64,000 bases of DNA from Albidovulum sediminicola (GTDB lineage Bacteria > Pseudomonadota > Alphaproteobacteria > Rhodobacterales > Rhodobacteraceae), in assembly GCF_025751575.1 (NCBI RefSeq), contig NZ_JAOWLA010000003.1, positions 124,001 through 188,000 of the forward strand, given 5' to 3'. Position numbers and translations under genes: made by a program. Below are positions 8,669 to 17,540 of this stretch, in pieces (position 1 is the stretch's first letter; each line of letters opens with the position of its first letter). The notes under the pieces were generated by a model. The model was not told the DNA's origin, did no database searches, and worked only from the letters and a program-made list of their open reading frames with translations.

Positions 8669-8764
8669 TGTGCCTATATCCCCCCCTCGCGGTCAAGGTG
8701 GAATCGCGGCACGTCGCTGCCTAAACGCGACCCGGCGCGGCCAGCGCCGCCGCGCAAGTTGCCC

Positions 8765-9091
8765 TTATCCCGGGATTCGGGCGATCGCCTTGGTCCTGAG
8801 CGCGCCGAGCGGGCGCGCATCCTCGAACGTCCCGTCGGCGGAGGCGAGGTACATCCGCGCGAACACCACCAGCTCGGGCAGGTCGCGCGTCGTGATGTCC
8901 CCGAAAAGATAGGCCGTCTTCCCCGGCGCCCGGAAGGCCAGCGTCGGCGCGCGCGTGCAGCCCGACATGCATTCGGTCGTTCGCACCGCGATGGGAAGCG
9001 ACGCGGATGCCAGGGCCGCTTCCAGCGCGCTGGCGAAGGCCTCCTGCGCGGGGGCGCAGGATAGGCAGACGGTGGCGGTCGCCGCGCTCAT
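8765..9091 (-). CDS. DUF1636 small cysteine protein, copy 2
   Basis: A 108-residue protein of the DUF1636 family, unknown function. It has four cysteines in a C-x2-C (Cys9, Cys12) plus C-x3-C (Cys41, Cys45) arrangement like that of thioredoxin-fold [2Fe-2S] ferredoxins, so metal or cluster binding is likely. It is the last gene of the cobB-cobA unit, overlapping the cobA stop by the 4-nt ATGA junction. A second, more cysteine-rich member is encoded at 21836-22195, at the start of the same cob block. I can infer a role in corrinoid or cobalt handling only from this context. Confidence 0.8.
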   Translation of the reverse strand: MSAATATVCLSCAPAQEAFASALEAALASASLPIAVRTTECMSGCTRAPTLAFRAPGKTAYLFGDITTRDLPELVVFARMYLASADGTFEDARPLGALRTKAIARIPG

Positions 9092-9810
9092 GCGCCCTCG
9101 GCCAGCGGCCCGATCAGGATCAGCGCGGGACCATCCGCCGCCTCTTCTGCGATCTGCCGCTCCATCGTCGCGATGGTGCCGCGCGACAGTTTCTGAAGCG
9201 GGGTCGAGACGCTTTCGGCCAGCAGCGCCGGGGTGTCCGCAGGCATCCCCGCGCCGGTCAGCCGCCGCGCCAGCTCCGCAAAGGTGCGCTTGCCCATGAA
9301 GACCACGGTCGTCGCCGTGGGGTCCGCCAGCGCCGCGATGTTCAGGTCCTCCGGCAGGGCGCCGGTCACGTCATGGCCGGTCACGAACTGCACCCGCCGC
9401 GCGGTCAGCCGCCGGGTCAGCGGGATGCCTGCCGCCGCCGCCGCCGCCATCGCCGAGGTCACGCCCGGAATGACCTCGTAGCCCACCTCGGCCTCGCGGC
9501 AGGCGATGATTTCTTCCTCGAGTCGGCCGAACAACCCGCTGTCCCCCGATTTCAGCCGCACCACCCGCGCGCCCGAGGTCGCGTATTCGACCAGCAGGCG
9601 GCTCACGTGATCCTGCTTGGGCGAGGCGCGGCCCGCCCGCTTCCCGACGCCCACCAGGTCCGCGCCGTCGCGCGCATGGGCCAGGATCGGACCCGAGGAA
9701 AGGTCGTCGAACAGCACCGCGTCGGCCCGTTGCAGCCGGTCGACGGCCTTGAGCGTCAGCAATTCCGGATCGCCCGGCCCGGAAGAGACGAAACTGACGA
9801 AACCCTTCAT
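9088..9810 (-). CDS. cobA: Uroporphyrinogen-III C-methyltransferase CobA
   Basis: First committed enzyme of corrin synthesis: it adds two SAM-derived methyl groups to uroporphyrinogen III to give precorrin-2. The 240-residue protein has the methylase loop GPGDPELLTLKA (11-22), the KSGDSGLFGR motif near 87-96 and VIPGVTSAMA near 115. It has no CysG-type siroheme domain, so it is the stand-alone SUMT. It overlaps cobB upstream and the DUF1636 gene downstream by 4 nt each, indicating translational coupling. Confidence 0.95.
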   Translation of the reverse strand: MKGFVSFVSSGPGDPELLTLKAVDRLQRADAVLFDDLSSGPILAHARDGADLVGVGKRAGRASPKQDHVSRLLVEYATSGARVVRLKSGDSGLFGRLEEEIIACREAEVGYEVIPGVTSAMAAAAAAGIPLTRRLTARRVQFVTGHDVTGALPEDLNIAALADPTATTVVFMGKRTFAELARRLTGAGMPADTPALLAESVSTPLQKLSRGTIATMERQIAEEAADGPALILIGPLAEGA

Positions 9811-11117
9811 GTGGCCTCCGCGATCAGGTGAAAGAACGTGCCGGTCGCCCGACGCCGGCGCGATCCGGTTTCCGGAACCGGGGCGCCGGTGGCGTCCAGA
9901 ACCTCGGCCAGCGCCATATCCGGCTGATCGAGGATCGTCGAGTAGTGAAATTCATGACCCCTGAGCCGCGCGCCCGTGGTGTGACCCGGCACCGGGGCCA
10001 GAAGCCGCGCGGTCCGGTAGCCCAGATGCATGCGCCGCTTCTCGAACGAGGTGACAAGGCCCAGAAGTCCCAGCATCTGGTGCCGCGCGCCGGACTTGTC
10101 GATCAGGCCCGCGCCCATCGCCATGTAGCCCCCGCATTCCCCGTGCACGGGCCGGGTTTCGGCAAAGCGCTGCATCGCGCCGCGAAACCGCGCGGCTGCC
10201 GCCAGGCGGGCGCCGTGCAACTCGGGATAGCCCCCGGGCAGCCAGCAGCAATCCGCGCGCTCGTCCGGCCCCTCGTCGGCCAGTGGCGAAAACGGCAGCA
10301 CCTCCGCCCCGGCGCGGCGCCAGCCGTCCAGAAGGTGAGGATAGACAAAGGAAAAGGCTTCGTCGCGCGCCAGGGCGATCCGCTGGCCGGGTGGGACCGT
10401 TGCGGCCAGTTCGCCCGCCGCGAGTCGCGTCGGTTGCGCGGCCGCGCGCAGGCCCGCAAGGTCCAGATGCTCCGCCACGAAATCGGCAGCATCGCCAAGG
10501 ATGCGGTCCAGCTCGGCGGTCTCCTCGGCCTGCACCAGTCCCAGGTGCCGCTCGGGCAGGGCAACGGTCGCCCGCCGGGGCAGGGCGCCGAAGACCGTGA
10601 TCCCCGCGACCGCCATCCCCGCGCGCACCAGTGCGTCGTGCCGGGGCGAGGCGACGCGGTTCAGGATCACGCCCGCGAGCGTCACATCCGCCCGCATCCG
10701 CGCGAAGCCCAGCGCCACGGCGGCGGCCGACTGCGCCTGCCCCGAGACATCCAGGACCAGAACGACCGGCCATCCGGTCAGCGCCGACAGATCGGCCGAG
10801 GCCCCGGTTCCCGCCTCGCCTGGCGCGGCGACACCGTCGAAAAGCCCCATCGACCCTTCCGCCAGCACCAGATCGGCGGGCTCCGCCGCGCCGATCAGTC
10901 CGGCGATCCGCGCCTCTGCCATCGCCCAGCTGTCAAGGTTGACCGACGCGCGCCCCGAGGCCGCGCGATGAAATGCCGGGTCGATGTAATCCGGCCCGGA
11001 CTTGAAGGGTTGCACAGCCAGCCCCTGCCGCCGGAACGCGCCCAGAAGCCCCAGCATCACCGTGGTCTTGCCCGTGCCCGAGGCCGGGGCCGAGATGATG
11101 AGCCCCTTACTGGCCAA
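9807..11117 (-). CDS. cobB: Hydrogenobyrinic acid a,c-diamide synthase CobB
   Basis: Glutamine-dependent amidation of the a and c side chains of the corrin ring. The 436-residue product begins with an ATP-binding domain (APASGTGKTT at about 10-19) and ends in a class I glutamine amidotransferase-like domain (GECGGYMAMGAG, catalytic Cys). The start appears to be a rare TTG at 11117: the P-loop follows too closely to allow a later start, and a purine-rich GAAGAAGGGG lies just upstream. That purine run belongs to a repeated stem-loop element (see 11130-11183). Confidence 0.94.
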   Translation of the reverse strand: MASKGLIISAPASGTGKTTVMLGLLGAFRRQGLAVQPFKSGPDYIDPAFHRAASGRASVNLDSWAMAEARIAGLIGAAEPADLVLAEGSMGLFDGVAAPGEAGTGASADLSALTGWPVVLVLDVSGQAQSAAAVALGFARMRADVTLAGVILNRVASPRHDALVRAGMAVAGITVFGALPRRATVALPERHLGLVQAEETAELDRILGDAADFVAEHLDLAGLRAAAQPTRLAAGELAATVPPGQRIALARDEAFSFVYPHLLDGWRRAGAEVLPFSPLADEGPDERADCCWLPGGYPELHGARLAAAARFRGAMQRFAETRPVHGECGGYMAMGAGLIDKSGARHQMLGLLGLVTSFEKRRMHLGYRTARLLAPVPGHTTGARLRGHEFHYSTILDQPDMALAEVLDATGAPVPETGSRRRRATGTFFHLIAEAT

Positions 11118-11129
11118 AGCCCGCCCCTT

Positions 11130-11183
11130 CTTCTTTTGCCAAATATCCTCGGGGGAGTGCGAGGGGGCAGACGACCCCCTCGC
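11130..11183 (-). repeat. Dispersed stem-loop element, copy A
   Basis: Read on the minus strand: a hairpin with GCGAGGGGG and CCCCCTCGC arms, then CCCCCGAGGATATTTGGC and AAAAGAAGAAGG. The same layout occurs at 23185-23235 and 49326-49371. Here it supplies the ribosome-binding region of cobB. Sequences like this are, in my memory, common between genes of Rhodobacteraceae. Confidence 0.75.
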
Positions 11184-11228
11184 CCCGGTCGGCCCGCGAC
11201 AGGCGGGCCGAAACGCCCGGGTTCGCCC

Positions 11229-12014
11229 TCACGATCCCGTCTCCGGGAAGCGCGGATGGGTGCCGACCGGCCGGTAGCGGCGGTCGTAGTCCCCGGCGTA
11301 AAGCCGGCTTTCATCGAAGTCTTCCGCCCCGATCGAACGGCCGACAAAGATCAGCGCGGTGCGCTCCATCTCCGCGCCCACGGCGGTTTCCAGCGTTTCG
11401 AGCGTTGCCCGAACGAGCCGCTGGTCGGGCCAGCTGGCGCGCCAGATGATCGCGACCGGGCAGTCCGCGCCGTAGTGCGGCGTCAGCTCGGCCACCACGC
11501 GGTCCAGCACATGGACCGACAGATGGATCGCCAGGAGCGCCCCGGTGCGGGCGAAGTTCTCCAGCGTCTCACCCTCGGGCATCGAGGTCGCTCGGCCCGA
11601 GGTCCGGGTCAGCACCACCGACTGCACGACCCCGGGGAGCGTCAGTTCCGCGCCAAGCGCCGCGGCGCCGGCGGCAAAGGATGGCACGCCCGGCGTCACG
11701 TCATAGGGAATGCCCAGCTCGCGCAGGCGCCGCAGTTGTTCGCCCATCGCCGACCAGACCGATAGGTCGCCCGAGTGCAGCCGCGCCACGTCCTGGCCCT
11801 TGGCATGGGCCGCCGCGATCTCCTTGATGATCGCGTCAAGCGACATCGGCGCGGTGTTCACGATCCGAGCGCCCTCGGGGCAATGCGACAGGATCGCCTC
11901 GGGGATCAGCGATCCCGCGTAAAGGCAGACCGGGGAGGACGCGATCAGGTCGCGCCCGCGCAGGGTCAGAAGGTCTGGCGCGCCGGGTCCGGCGCCGATG
12001 AAATGCACTGTCAT
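11229..12014 (-). CDS. cobM: Precorrin-4 C11-methyltransferase CobM
   Basis: Methylates C-11 of precorrin-4 to give precorrin-5. The 261-residue protein shows the family motifs: [14 protein letters not shown] (7-20), the [11 protein letters not shown] motif that distinguishes CobM/CbiF (about 33-43), the LHSGDLSVW motif near 79-87 and [10 protein letters not shown] near 105-114. It starts at an ATGA overlap with cobE. The gap to cobB holds the repeated stem-loop element. Confidence 0.95.
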   Translation of the reverse strand: MTVHFIGAGPGAPDLLTLRGRDLIASSPVCLYAGSLIPEAILSHCPEGARIVNTAPMSLDAIIKEIAAAHAKGQDVARLHSGDLSVWSAMGEQLRRLRELGIPYDVTPGVPSFAAGAAALGAELTLPGVVQSVVLTRTSGRATSMPEGETLENFARTGALLAIHLSVHVLDRVVAELTPHYGADCPVAIIWRASWPDQRLVRATLETLETAVGAEMERTALIFVGRSIGAEDFDESRLYAGDYDRRYRPVGTHPRFPETGS

Positions 12015-12373
12015 TCGTCTCTCCCGATTGCGATGGCGGCCGTGGCCAGACCGTCGCCCGATACAACCCTTGGCCCCAGGAGCCGCGCCCCCGGACCTGC
12101 CGCCGCCAGCGCCGCCGCCTCGGCCAGCGATCCCGTGCCGAACCGTTCGGCCACCCGCGCGGAGCGGGTCGGCACCTGCTGCGCCGCCAGATCCGCCCGG
12201 CCGACCGTCCGGACGGACAGCCCCATCCGGCGCGCGGCCTCCTGCAGCGCTGCGGCGCCTGACTTCTCCTCGGCCGTCGCCAGCAGCCCGGCTCCGCCCC
12301 CCGCGCGCGTCACCGCATCGATCAGCGACTCCGGCGTTGCAGCGCCGCGAAAGCCGACCCCCGCGACCCTCAT
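12011..12373 (-). CDS. cobE: Cobalamin biosynthesis protein CobE
   Basis: A 120-residue protein of the CobE/CbiG C-terminal family. It contains the G-x-GFRGAAT start and a VASERF-like region ([20 protein letters not shown]) typical of the family. Its biochemical role in aerobic B12 synthesis is poorly defined, although the gene is consistently found with cobL and cobM. I chose the ATG at 12373 because it forms an ATGA overlap with the cobL stop. Confidence 0.88.
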   Translation of the reverse strand: MRVAGVGFRGAATPESLIDAVTRAGGGAGLLATAEEKSGAAALQEAARRMGLSVRTVGRADLAAQQVPTRSARVAERFGTGSLAEAAALAAAGPGARLLGPRVVSGDGLATAAIAIGRDE

Positions 12374-13557
12374 AGCGTCACGCTCCATTGCACGACGGGG
12401 CGCGCCGGGAGCCAGCCGCGCAAGCGCCCCAGCGGCTCCGAGATCGCCAGTTCGACCCGCAGGAGCGTGCCGCCAAGTTCGGCGTGGCAGGCCGCCAGAA
12501 GCGCCTCGGTCTCGATCGTGACGGCGTTGACGACCAGCCGCGTCCCTTTCGGCACGGCGGCGCGCACCGCCTTGATCCCAGCCGCCGTCGCGCCGCCGCC
12601 GATGAAGACCGCGTCGGGCCGGGGCAGCCCCGCCAGCGCCGAGGGCCAGTCGGCCTCATGCACCGACAGGCGGTGGGCGATCCCGAAGGCGGCGGCGTTG
12701 GCATGGATGTTGGCCACCCGGTCGGGTCGCGATTCCAGCGCCAGGGCCCCCGCGCCGGGCGCCGCCAGGCACCATTCCACCGCGACCGAACCCGATCCTG
12801 CGCCAAGGTCCCAGAGGCGTTCCCCCGGCCGGGGGGCCAGCGCCGAAAGCGTCAATGCGCGAACCGGTCGCTTGGTCATCACCCCGTCCGAGGCGAAAAG
12901 CGCGTCTTCAAGCCCGGAGGCGCGCGGCAGCCCCGCAGCACCTTCGACCTCGATCGCGACAGCGACCGGGTAGGCCGCGTCGTCGATGCCGCAACTGGCA
13001 GCCGTGGTCCGGCGAATCCGCTCGTCCGGACCGCCGAGCGATTCCAGCACCGTCAGCGCCGAAGAGCCGAACCCGCGCGCGCAAAGCCAGTCGGCCAGCC
13101 CGCGAACCGCCGCGCCGTCGCGCAGCAGGCAGATCGCCCGTACCCCGCGCCCAAGCACCGGCACCAGCCGCTCGAACGGGGCGGCGTGCAGGCCTAGGCA
13201 AACGGTTTCCTCGATGCGCCAGGCCAGGCGCGAGGCCGCGAGCGAAAAGGTCGAGGGCGCGGGATGGGAGACCCATTCGCCGGGCGCGAGATGCGCGGCC
13301 AGCGACCCGCCCGCCCCGTGCCAGAAGGGATCGCCCGAGGCCAGCACAACCACGTGGTGCCCGCGCTCGGCCAGGACCGGTGCGATGTCGAAGGGCACGG
13401 GCCAGGGGCGACCGCGCGGGCCCGCCTCGGCAAGCGCCAGGTGACGGGGGCCGCCAAAGATGATATCCGCCGTGGCCAGCGCGGCGCGGCAGGTCTCGGA
13501 CAGACCCGCCAGCCCATCCTCGCCAAGCCCGATGATCGCCAGCCAGGGATCAGACAT
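12370..13557 (-). CDS. cobL: Precorrin-6Y C5,15-methyltransferase (decarboxylating) CobL
   Basis: A fusion of CbiE- and CbiT-like halves that methylates C-5 and C-15 and removes the acetate carboxyl at C-12. The N-terminal tetrapyrrole methylase domain ([13 protein letters not shown]) spans about 1-200. The C-terminal Rossmann methyltransferase carries [15 protein letters not shown] at about 245-260. At 395 residues the length is normal. The ATG at 13557 has AAGGA upstream and shares two bases with the divergent cobK start (CATG palindrome at 13555-13558), an unusually tight head-to-head arrangement. Confidence 0.95.
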   Translation of the reverse strand: MSDPWLAIIGLGEDGLAGLSETCRAALATADIIFGGPRHLALAEAGPRGRPWPVPFDIAPVLAERGHHVVVLASGDPFWHGAGGSLAAHLAPGEWVSHPAPSTFSLAASRLAWRIEETVCLGLHAAPFERLVPVLGRGVRAICLLRDGAAVRGLADWLCARGFGSSALTVLESLGGPDERIRRTTAASCGIDDAAYPVAVAIEVEGAAGLPRASGLEDALFASDGVMTKRPVRALTLSALAPRPGERLWDLGAGSGSVAVEWCLAAPGAGALALESRPDRVANIHANAAAFGIAHRLSVHEADWPSALAGLPRPDAVFIGGGATAAGIKAVRAAVPKGTRLVVNAVTIETEALLAACHAELGGTLLRVELAISEPLGRLRGWLPARPVVQWSVTL

Positions 13558-14305
13558 GACGCGCGTCCTTCTTCTGGGCGGAACCACCGAGGCCAGCCAA
13601 CTGGCCCGCCACCTTGCGGCCCAACGCGTCGATGCGGTCTTTTCCTACGCGGGCCGGACCGAGGCGCCCGTGGCGCAGCCGCTTCCCATGCGGATCGGCG
13701 GTTTCGGCGGCGTCGCGGGGCTGGCGGACTACCTCAGCGCCGAAAGCATAACCCATGTGGTCGATGCGACCCACCCCTTCGCCGCGCAGATGAGCCGGAA
13801 CGCGGTCGCCGCCTGCGAAGCCACCGGGACGCCGCTCTGTGCCTTCGAACGGGCGCCCTGGATGGCGGGCGCGGGCGACCGCTGGACCCATGTGCCCGAT
13901 ATCGCGGGTGCCGTCGCGGCCTTGCCGGAGGCGCCGTCCCGCGTCTTTCTGGCCATCGGCAAGCAGAACCTCGGCGACTTCGCCCGGGCGCCCCAGCACC
14001 ACTACCTGCTGCGACTGGTCGATGCGCCCGAGGGGCCCTTGCCCCTGCCGGACGCCGAGGCCGTCATCGCCCGGGGCCCGTTCGACGCGGCGGGCGATCG
14101 CGCGCTGCTGCAAGACCGCCGGATCGGCTGGATCGTCGCCAAGAACGCCGGCGGCAGCGGGGCCCGCGCCAAGCTTGACGCCGCGCGGGCGCTCGGCCTT
14201 CCGGTGATCCTGATCGACCGGCCGGCGCTTCCGCCCCGCCGGGTCGCGGACAGTATCGAAAAGGTGATGGCGTTCCTCGCTCACCGCGCCGACCTGGGGG
14301 TATAG
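13556..14305 (+). CDS. cobK: Precorrin-6A reductase CobK
   Basis: NADPH-dependent reduction of precorrin-6A to precorrin-6B. The 249-residue product opens with VLLLGGTTEA (4-13), then has VVDATHPFA (about 75) and KNAGGSGA near 195, all standard for CobK/CbiJ. It is the only corrin-ring gene in this block on the plus strand: its start overlaps that of cobL and its last 25 bases overlap the 3' end of cobJ. Its promoter must therefore lie inside the cobL coding sequence. The ribosome-binding site is weak (AGGGA). Confidence 0.94.
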   Translation: MTRVLLLGGTTEASQLARHLAAQRVDAVFSYAGRTEAPVAQPLPMRIGGFGGVAGLADYLSAESITHVVDATHPFAAQMSRNAVAACEATGTPLCAFERAPWMAGAGDRWTHVPDIAGAVAALPEAPSRVFLAIGKQNLGDFARAPQHHYLLRLVDAPEGPLPLPDAEAVIARGPFDAAGDRALLQDRRIGWIVAKNAGGSGARAKLDAARALGLPVILIDRPALPPRRVADSIEKVMAFLAHRADLGV

Positions 14306-15030
14306 ACGAAGCGGCCCACATGGCGCGTGTCGGCGTTGCCGACGATCACGACGGTGCGCATGTCGGCCATCTCCGGCGTGGCCTCGCCCAGACGGACGGT
14401 CGAAAGCCGTTCCTCCGGCGTGGTCACGGCGCGCGCAAACGAGATCAGCCGGTCGGGTCCGCATTCCTCGCGCAGAATGTCCAGCGCGCGGGCGAACTGG
14501 TGCGGGCGGCTCTTGGAGCGCGGATTGTAGAAGGCCATGGCAAAGCCCGCCTGCGCGGCCAAGCGCAGCCGGTGTTCGACAAGGTCCCAGGGCTTGAGGT
14601 TGTCAGATAGGTTGATCGCGCAGAAATCATGCCCCAGGGGCGCGCCCAGCCGCGCGGCCGCCGCGAGCATGGCCGTGATCCCCGGCAGGATGCGGATGTC
14701 GAAGGCGTCAGGGTCGGAGCGCGCCTCCAGCGCCTCGAAGAGGGCCGAGGCCATGGCAAAGACCCCCGGATCGCCCGAGGAGACCACGACCACGCGGCGC
14801 CCCTCGGCGGCCATGTCCAGCGCGTGGTTGGCGCGATCCAGCTCCACCCGGTTGTCGGAGGGGTAAAGGCTCAGCCCCTCGCGCGGGGCGACGCGGGCGA
14901 CGTAGGGGATGTAGCCCACCACATCGGTCGCCTCGGCCAGAACCGCGCGCACCTCTTCGGTGACAAGCCGTTCGTCCCCCGGGCCAAGGCCCGCCACAGC
15001 GACCCAGCCGTTGTTGGTCCCGCCGCTCAT
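14281..15030 (-). CDS. cobJ: Precorrin-3B C17-methyltransferase CobJ
   Basis: Ring-contracting methyltransferase that converts precorrin-3B to precorrin-4. The 249-residue protein has GLGPGDERLVTEE (about 15-27), the DVVGYIPYV motif (about 36-44) and VVSSGDPGVFAMA (about 82-94), the CobJ/CbiH signatures. Its start overlaps the cobI stop (4 nt... read as ATGA on the minus strand, with cobI following), and its 3' end runs 25 bases into the convergent cobK. Confidence 0.95.
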   Translation of the reverse strand: MSGGTNNGWVAVAGLGPGDERLVTEEVRAVLAEATDVVGYIPYVARVAPREGLSLYPSDNRVELDRANHALDMAAEGRRVVVVSSGDPGVFAMASALFEALEARSDPDAFDIRILPGITAMLAAAARLGAPLGHDFCAINLSDNLKPWDLVEHRLRLAAQAGFAMAFYNPRSKSRPHQFARALDILREECGPDRLISFARAVTTPEERLSTVRLGEATPEMADMRTVVIVGNADTRHVGRFVYTPRSAR

Positions 15031-15749
15031 GGCCGCCGCCCTTGGCCGTGTACGACGACGATGGAGAAGTAGGGTGCGACCTCCTCGGCCTCCGACAGGC
15101 GTTGAACGCGCTGCCCGTTCATGGTGCCGCGCTCAACGATCCAGGCCGCATCGATCCGCCCGGCCGCGGCCAGCGCCCGGCGCAGTTTCGGCAGGTTGCG
15201 GCCGATCTTCATGACGACAAGCGCGTCGGTTTCACGGGCGCGCCGGACCAACTCCTCCTCGGGCAGGGTCGCCATGGCGACGGTCAGGACGTCGTCACCC
15301 CAGGTGATCGGCGATCCCGTCGCGGTCCAGCAGCCCGACATGCCGGTGATGCCCGGCACCACCTCAAGCTCCGCGCGGCCCTGAAGTCGCGAGTGCAGAT
15401 GCATGAAGGAGCCGTAGAAGAACGGGTCGCCCTCGCACAGCACCACGACGTCCTCGCGCTGGGCCAGTTCGGCCAGCCAGTTCGCCCAGTCCTCGTAGAA
15501 CTCCGCGAGCAGGCGGTTGTATTCGGGGTCCGCGAAATGGATCTCGGTCGTGACGGGGTATTCCATCGGGTATTCGGCCGCGCCCTCGGGCAGGATGCCG
15601 CTGACGATCTGGCGGGCTTGCCCGATATGGCCAGCCTTGCGGAAATAGGCGACATGGCGCGCCGAGCGCAGCAGGCGGTCGGCGCGGACGCTCATCAGTT
15701 CGGGGTCGCCGGGCCCGAGGCCCAGGCAGATCACCTTGCCCATGGTCAT
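15027..15749 (-). CDS. cobI: Precorrin-2 C20-methyltransferase CobI
   Basis: Second SAM-dependent step of the ring pathway, giving precorrin-3A. The 240-residue protein shows CLGLGPGDPELMSVRA near the N-terminus, VVLCEGDPFFYGSFMH (about 98-113) and VVPGITGMSGC (about 126-136), specific for CobI/CbiL. The start at 15749 forms an ATGA overlap with the cobH stop; an alternative ATG lies two codons later. It is translationally coupled to cobJ downstream. Confidence 0.95.
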   Translation of the reverse strand: MTMGKVICLGLGPGDPELMSVRADRLLRSARHVAYFRKAGHIGQARQIVSGILPEGAAEYPMEYPVTTEIHFADPEYNRLLAEFYEDWANWLAELAQREDVVVLCEGDPFFYGSFMHLHSRLQGRAELEVVPGITGMSGCWTATGSPITWGDDVLTVAMATLPEEELVRRARETDALVVMKIGRNLPKLRRALAAAGRIDAAWIVERGTMNGQRVQRLSEAEEVAPYFSIVVVHGQGRRP

Positions 15750-16375
15750 TCCTTCCGGCTGGCAAGCGCGTTGACGGCGGCGACCGTGATGGCGGACCCG
15801 CCGAGGCGGCCCTTCACGATCACCGAGGGGGCGGGCAGGTCCTGCATCAGCGCGTCCTTCGATTCCGCCGCGCCGACGAAACCGACCGGGCAACCGATGA
15901 TGGCCGCCGGGCGCGGGCAGGCTGGGTCTTCCAGCATGTTGAGCAGGTGGAAAAGCGCGGTCGGCGCGTTGCCGATCGCGACCACCGCGCCCTCAAGATG
16001 CGGACGCCACAGTTCCAGCGCCGCGGCGGAGCGGGTGTTGCCCATCGCGCGCGCCATATCGGGCACGCGCGGGTCGTGGAGGGTGCAGATGACCTCGTTG
16101 CCCGCGGGCAGGCGCGGGCGGGTGATCCCCTCGCTCACCATGCGCGCGTCGCACAGGATCGGTGCGCCCGCCTCCAGCGCCGCGCGGGCGGCAATGGCCA
16201 TGCCGGGGGAGAAGCGCACATGCTCCTCCAGCCCCACCATCCCGGCGGCGTGGATCATGCGGACCACGACCACTTCTTCCTCGGGGGTGAAGCGGGCAAG
16301 GTCGGCCTCGGCGCGGATGGTGGCGAAGCTCTCTAGGTAGATCGCGGCGCCGTCGGTCTGGTAGCTATGGGGCAT
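15746..16375 (-). CDS. cobH: Precorrin-8X methylmutase CobH
   Basis: Moves the C-11 methyl group to C-12, giving hydrogenobyrinic acid. The 209-residue product carries the catalytic histidine in VVRMIHAAGMV (about 43-53), DGAAIYLESFATIR near the N-terminus and GCPVGFVGAAESK near the C-terminus. The chosen ATG (16375) overlaps the end of cobG by 11 nt and gives the normal family length. Confidence 0.95.
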   Translation of the reverse strand: MPHSYQTDGAAIYLESFATIRAEADLARFTPEEEVVVVRMIHAAGMVGLEEHVRFSPGMAIAARAALEAGAPILCDARMVSEGITRPRLPAGNEVICTLHDPRVPDMARAMGNTRSAAALELWRPHLEGAVVAIGNAPTALFHLLNMLEDPACPRPAAIIGCPVGFVGAAESKDALMQDLPAPSVIVKGRLGGSAITVAAVNALASRKE

Positions 16376-17540
16376 CTTGGGTCTCAAACAGGGAAGCGGG
16401 ATGGGCGGCCAAAGTGTCGGGCGAGAGCCCGGTGGCCGCAGGCGTGTCGGCGGCGGTTCCGCCAAGGATCAGATCGACGCTGCCATCGACGCGCCCGACC
16501 AGCGTGCGGGGCGCGAGGCCCGGATGGGCGCAGCCCTTGGCGCAGCCGGAAACGTGCAGGACCGACCCGGTCGGCAGCGCTGGGGCCAGCGCGCGGGCCA
16601 GCGGCCGGGTCGCGATCAGGGCCTGCGGGCAGCCGGGGGTGCCGGTGCAGGCGGTCACGCGCAGCATCGGGTCGTCGGGATCGGTGATCAGACTGGGCGC
16701 GCGCGGCGCCTGCGCCGCGCCCTCGATCAAAAGCATGCGCCAGGGCGTGACGCGCAGCGCGCCCGCGTCGGCAAGTGCGGCCAGCGTCTCGCCGCGCATC
16801 TGCCCAAACTCGAACGCCACGAGGTAGCCAGGACCCGCCGGGCCGGGGGCCGGGGGCGGGGTGATGGCGCGGGGCAGGGCGGGCGCCTCGCGGAACGTCT
16901 CGGGCAGCACCGCCCCGCGCGCGATATGGGCGGACATGCGGCCCCGGCCTTGCGGCGCGCCGCCGGTGGCAAGGAACCAGTGCGCCAGATCGAGCGCCCG
17001 GTCGGCGACGGTTTCGGCCGTGGCCCGCGCCCCGGTTCCCGCGCCGTCGGCGCGGACCAGAAGCCCGCCGGGCATCGCCTCGATCCGGATATCGGCCGAG
17101 ACGCCGGACAAGACCGGCTCCGCCCCGCAATCGACGGCATAGCCGAACTTCCCCGGCGTCGCGGGCGCGCCGGGGGCGGTCAGCGCGGCGGCCAGGGCGG
17201 TCACGATGCCCTGCACCCCGTCGCCATCCTGCCAGAACGGGGTCACGACGATGTTGCGGCGGCTTTCGGCCTCGGTCGTTTCGTCGATCAGGCCAAGCGC
17301 TGACAGCCCCGCGATCAGCGGCCCATGCGCGGCCTCGCTCACGCCGCGAAGCTGGACATTGGCGCGCGCCGACAGGTCGATCAGGCCGTTGCCGTGGCGC
17401 GCCGACAGTTCGGCGATGCCGCGCGCCTGATCGGGCGTCAGCCGTCCGCCGCGCGGGCGCACGCGCACCACAAGCCCATCGCCCGACATCATCGGGCGCA
17501 GGGCCCCCGGGCACCAGCCCTGTACGATCGGCGCGCTCAT
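16365..17540 (-). CDS. cobG: Precorrin-3B synthase CobG
   Basis: Iron-sulfur mono-oxygenase that hydroxylates precorrin-3A at C-20, the oxygen-dependent step defining the aerobic pathway. The 391-residue protein is a compact relative of sulfite/nitrite reductases, with cluster cysteines in CTGTPGCPQAL and SGCAKGCAHPG in the C-terminal third. Presence of CobG rather than the flavin/Fe-S enzyme CobZ used by Rhodobacter capsulatus is informative. The ATG at 17540 overlaps the cobN stop (ATGA). Confidence 0.93.
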   Translation of the reverse strand: MSAPIVQGWCPGALRPMMSGDGLVVRVRPRGGRLTPDQARGIAELSARHGNGLIDLSARANVQLRGVSEAAHGPLIAGLSALGLIDETTEAESRRNIVVTPFWQDGDGVQGIVTALAAALTAPGAPATPGKFGYAVDCGAEPVLSGVSADIRIEAMPGGLLVRADGAGTGARATAETVADRALDLAHWFLATGGAPQGRGRMSAHIARGAVLPETFREAPALPRAITPPPAPGPAGPGYLVAFEFGQMRGETLAALADAGALRVTPWRMLLIEGAAQAPRAPSLITDPDDPMLRVTACTGTPGCPQALIATRPLARALAPALPTGSVLHVSGCAKGCAHPGLAPRTLVGRVDGSVDLILGGTAADTPAATGLSPDTLAAHPASLFETQDAP

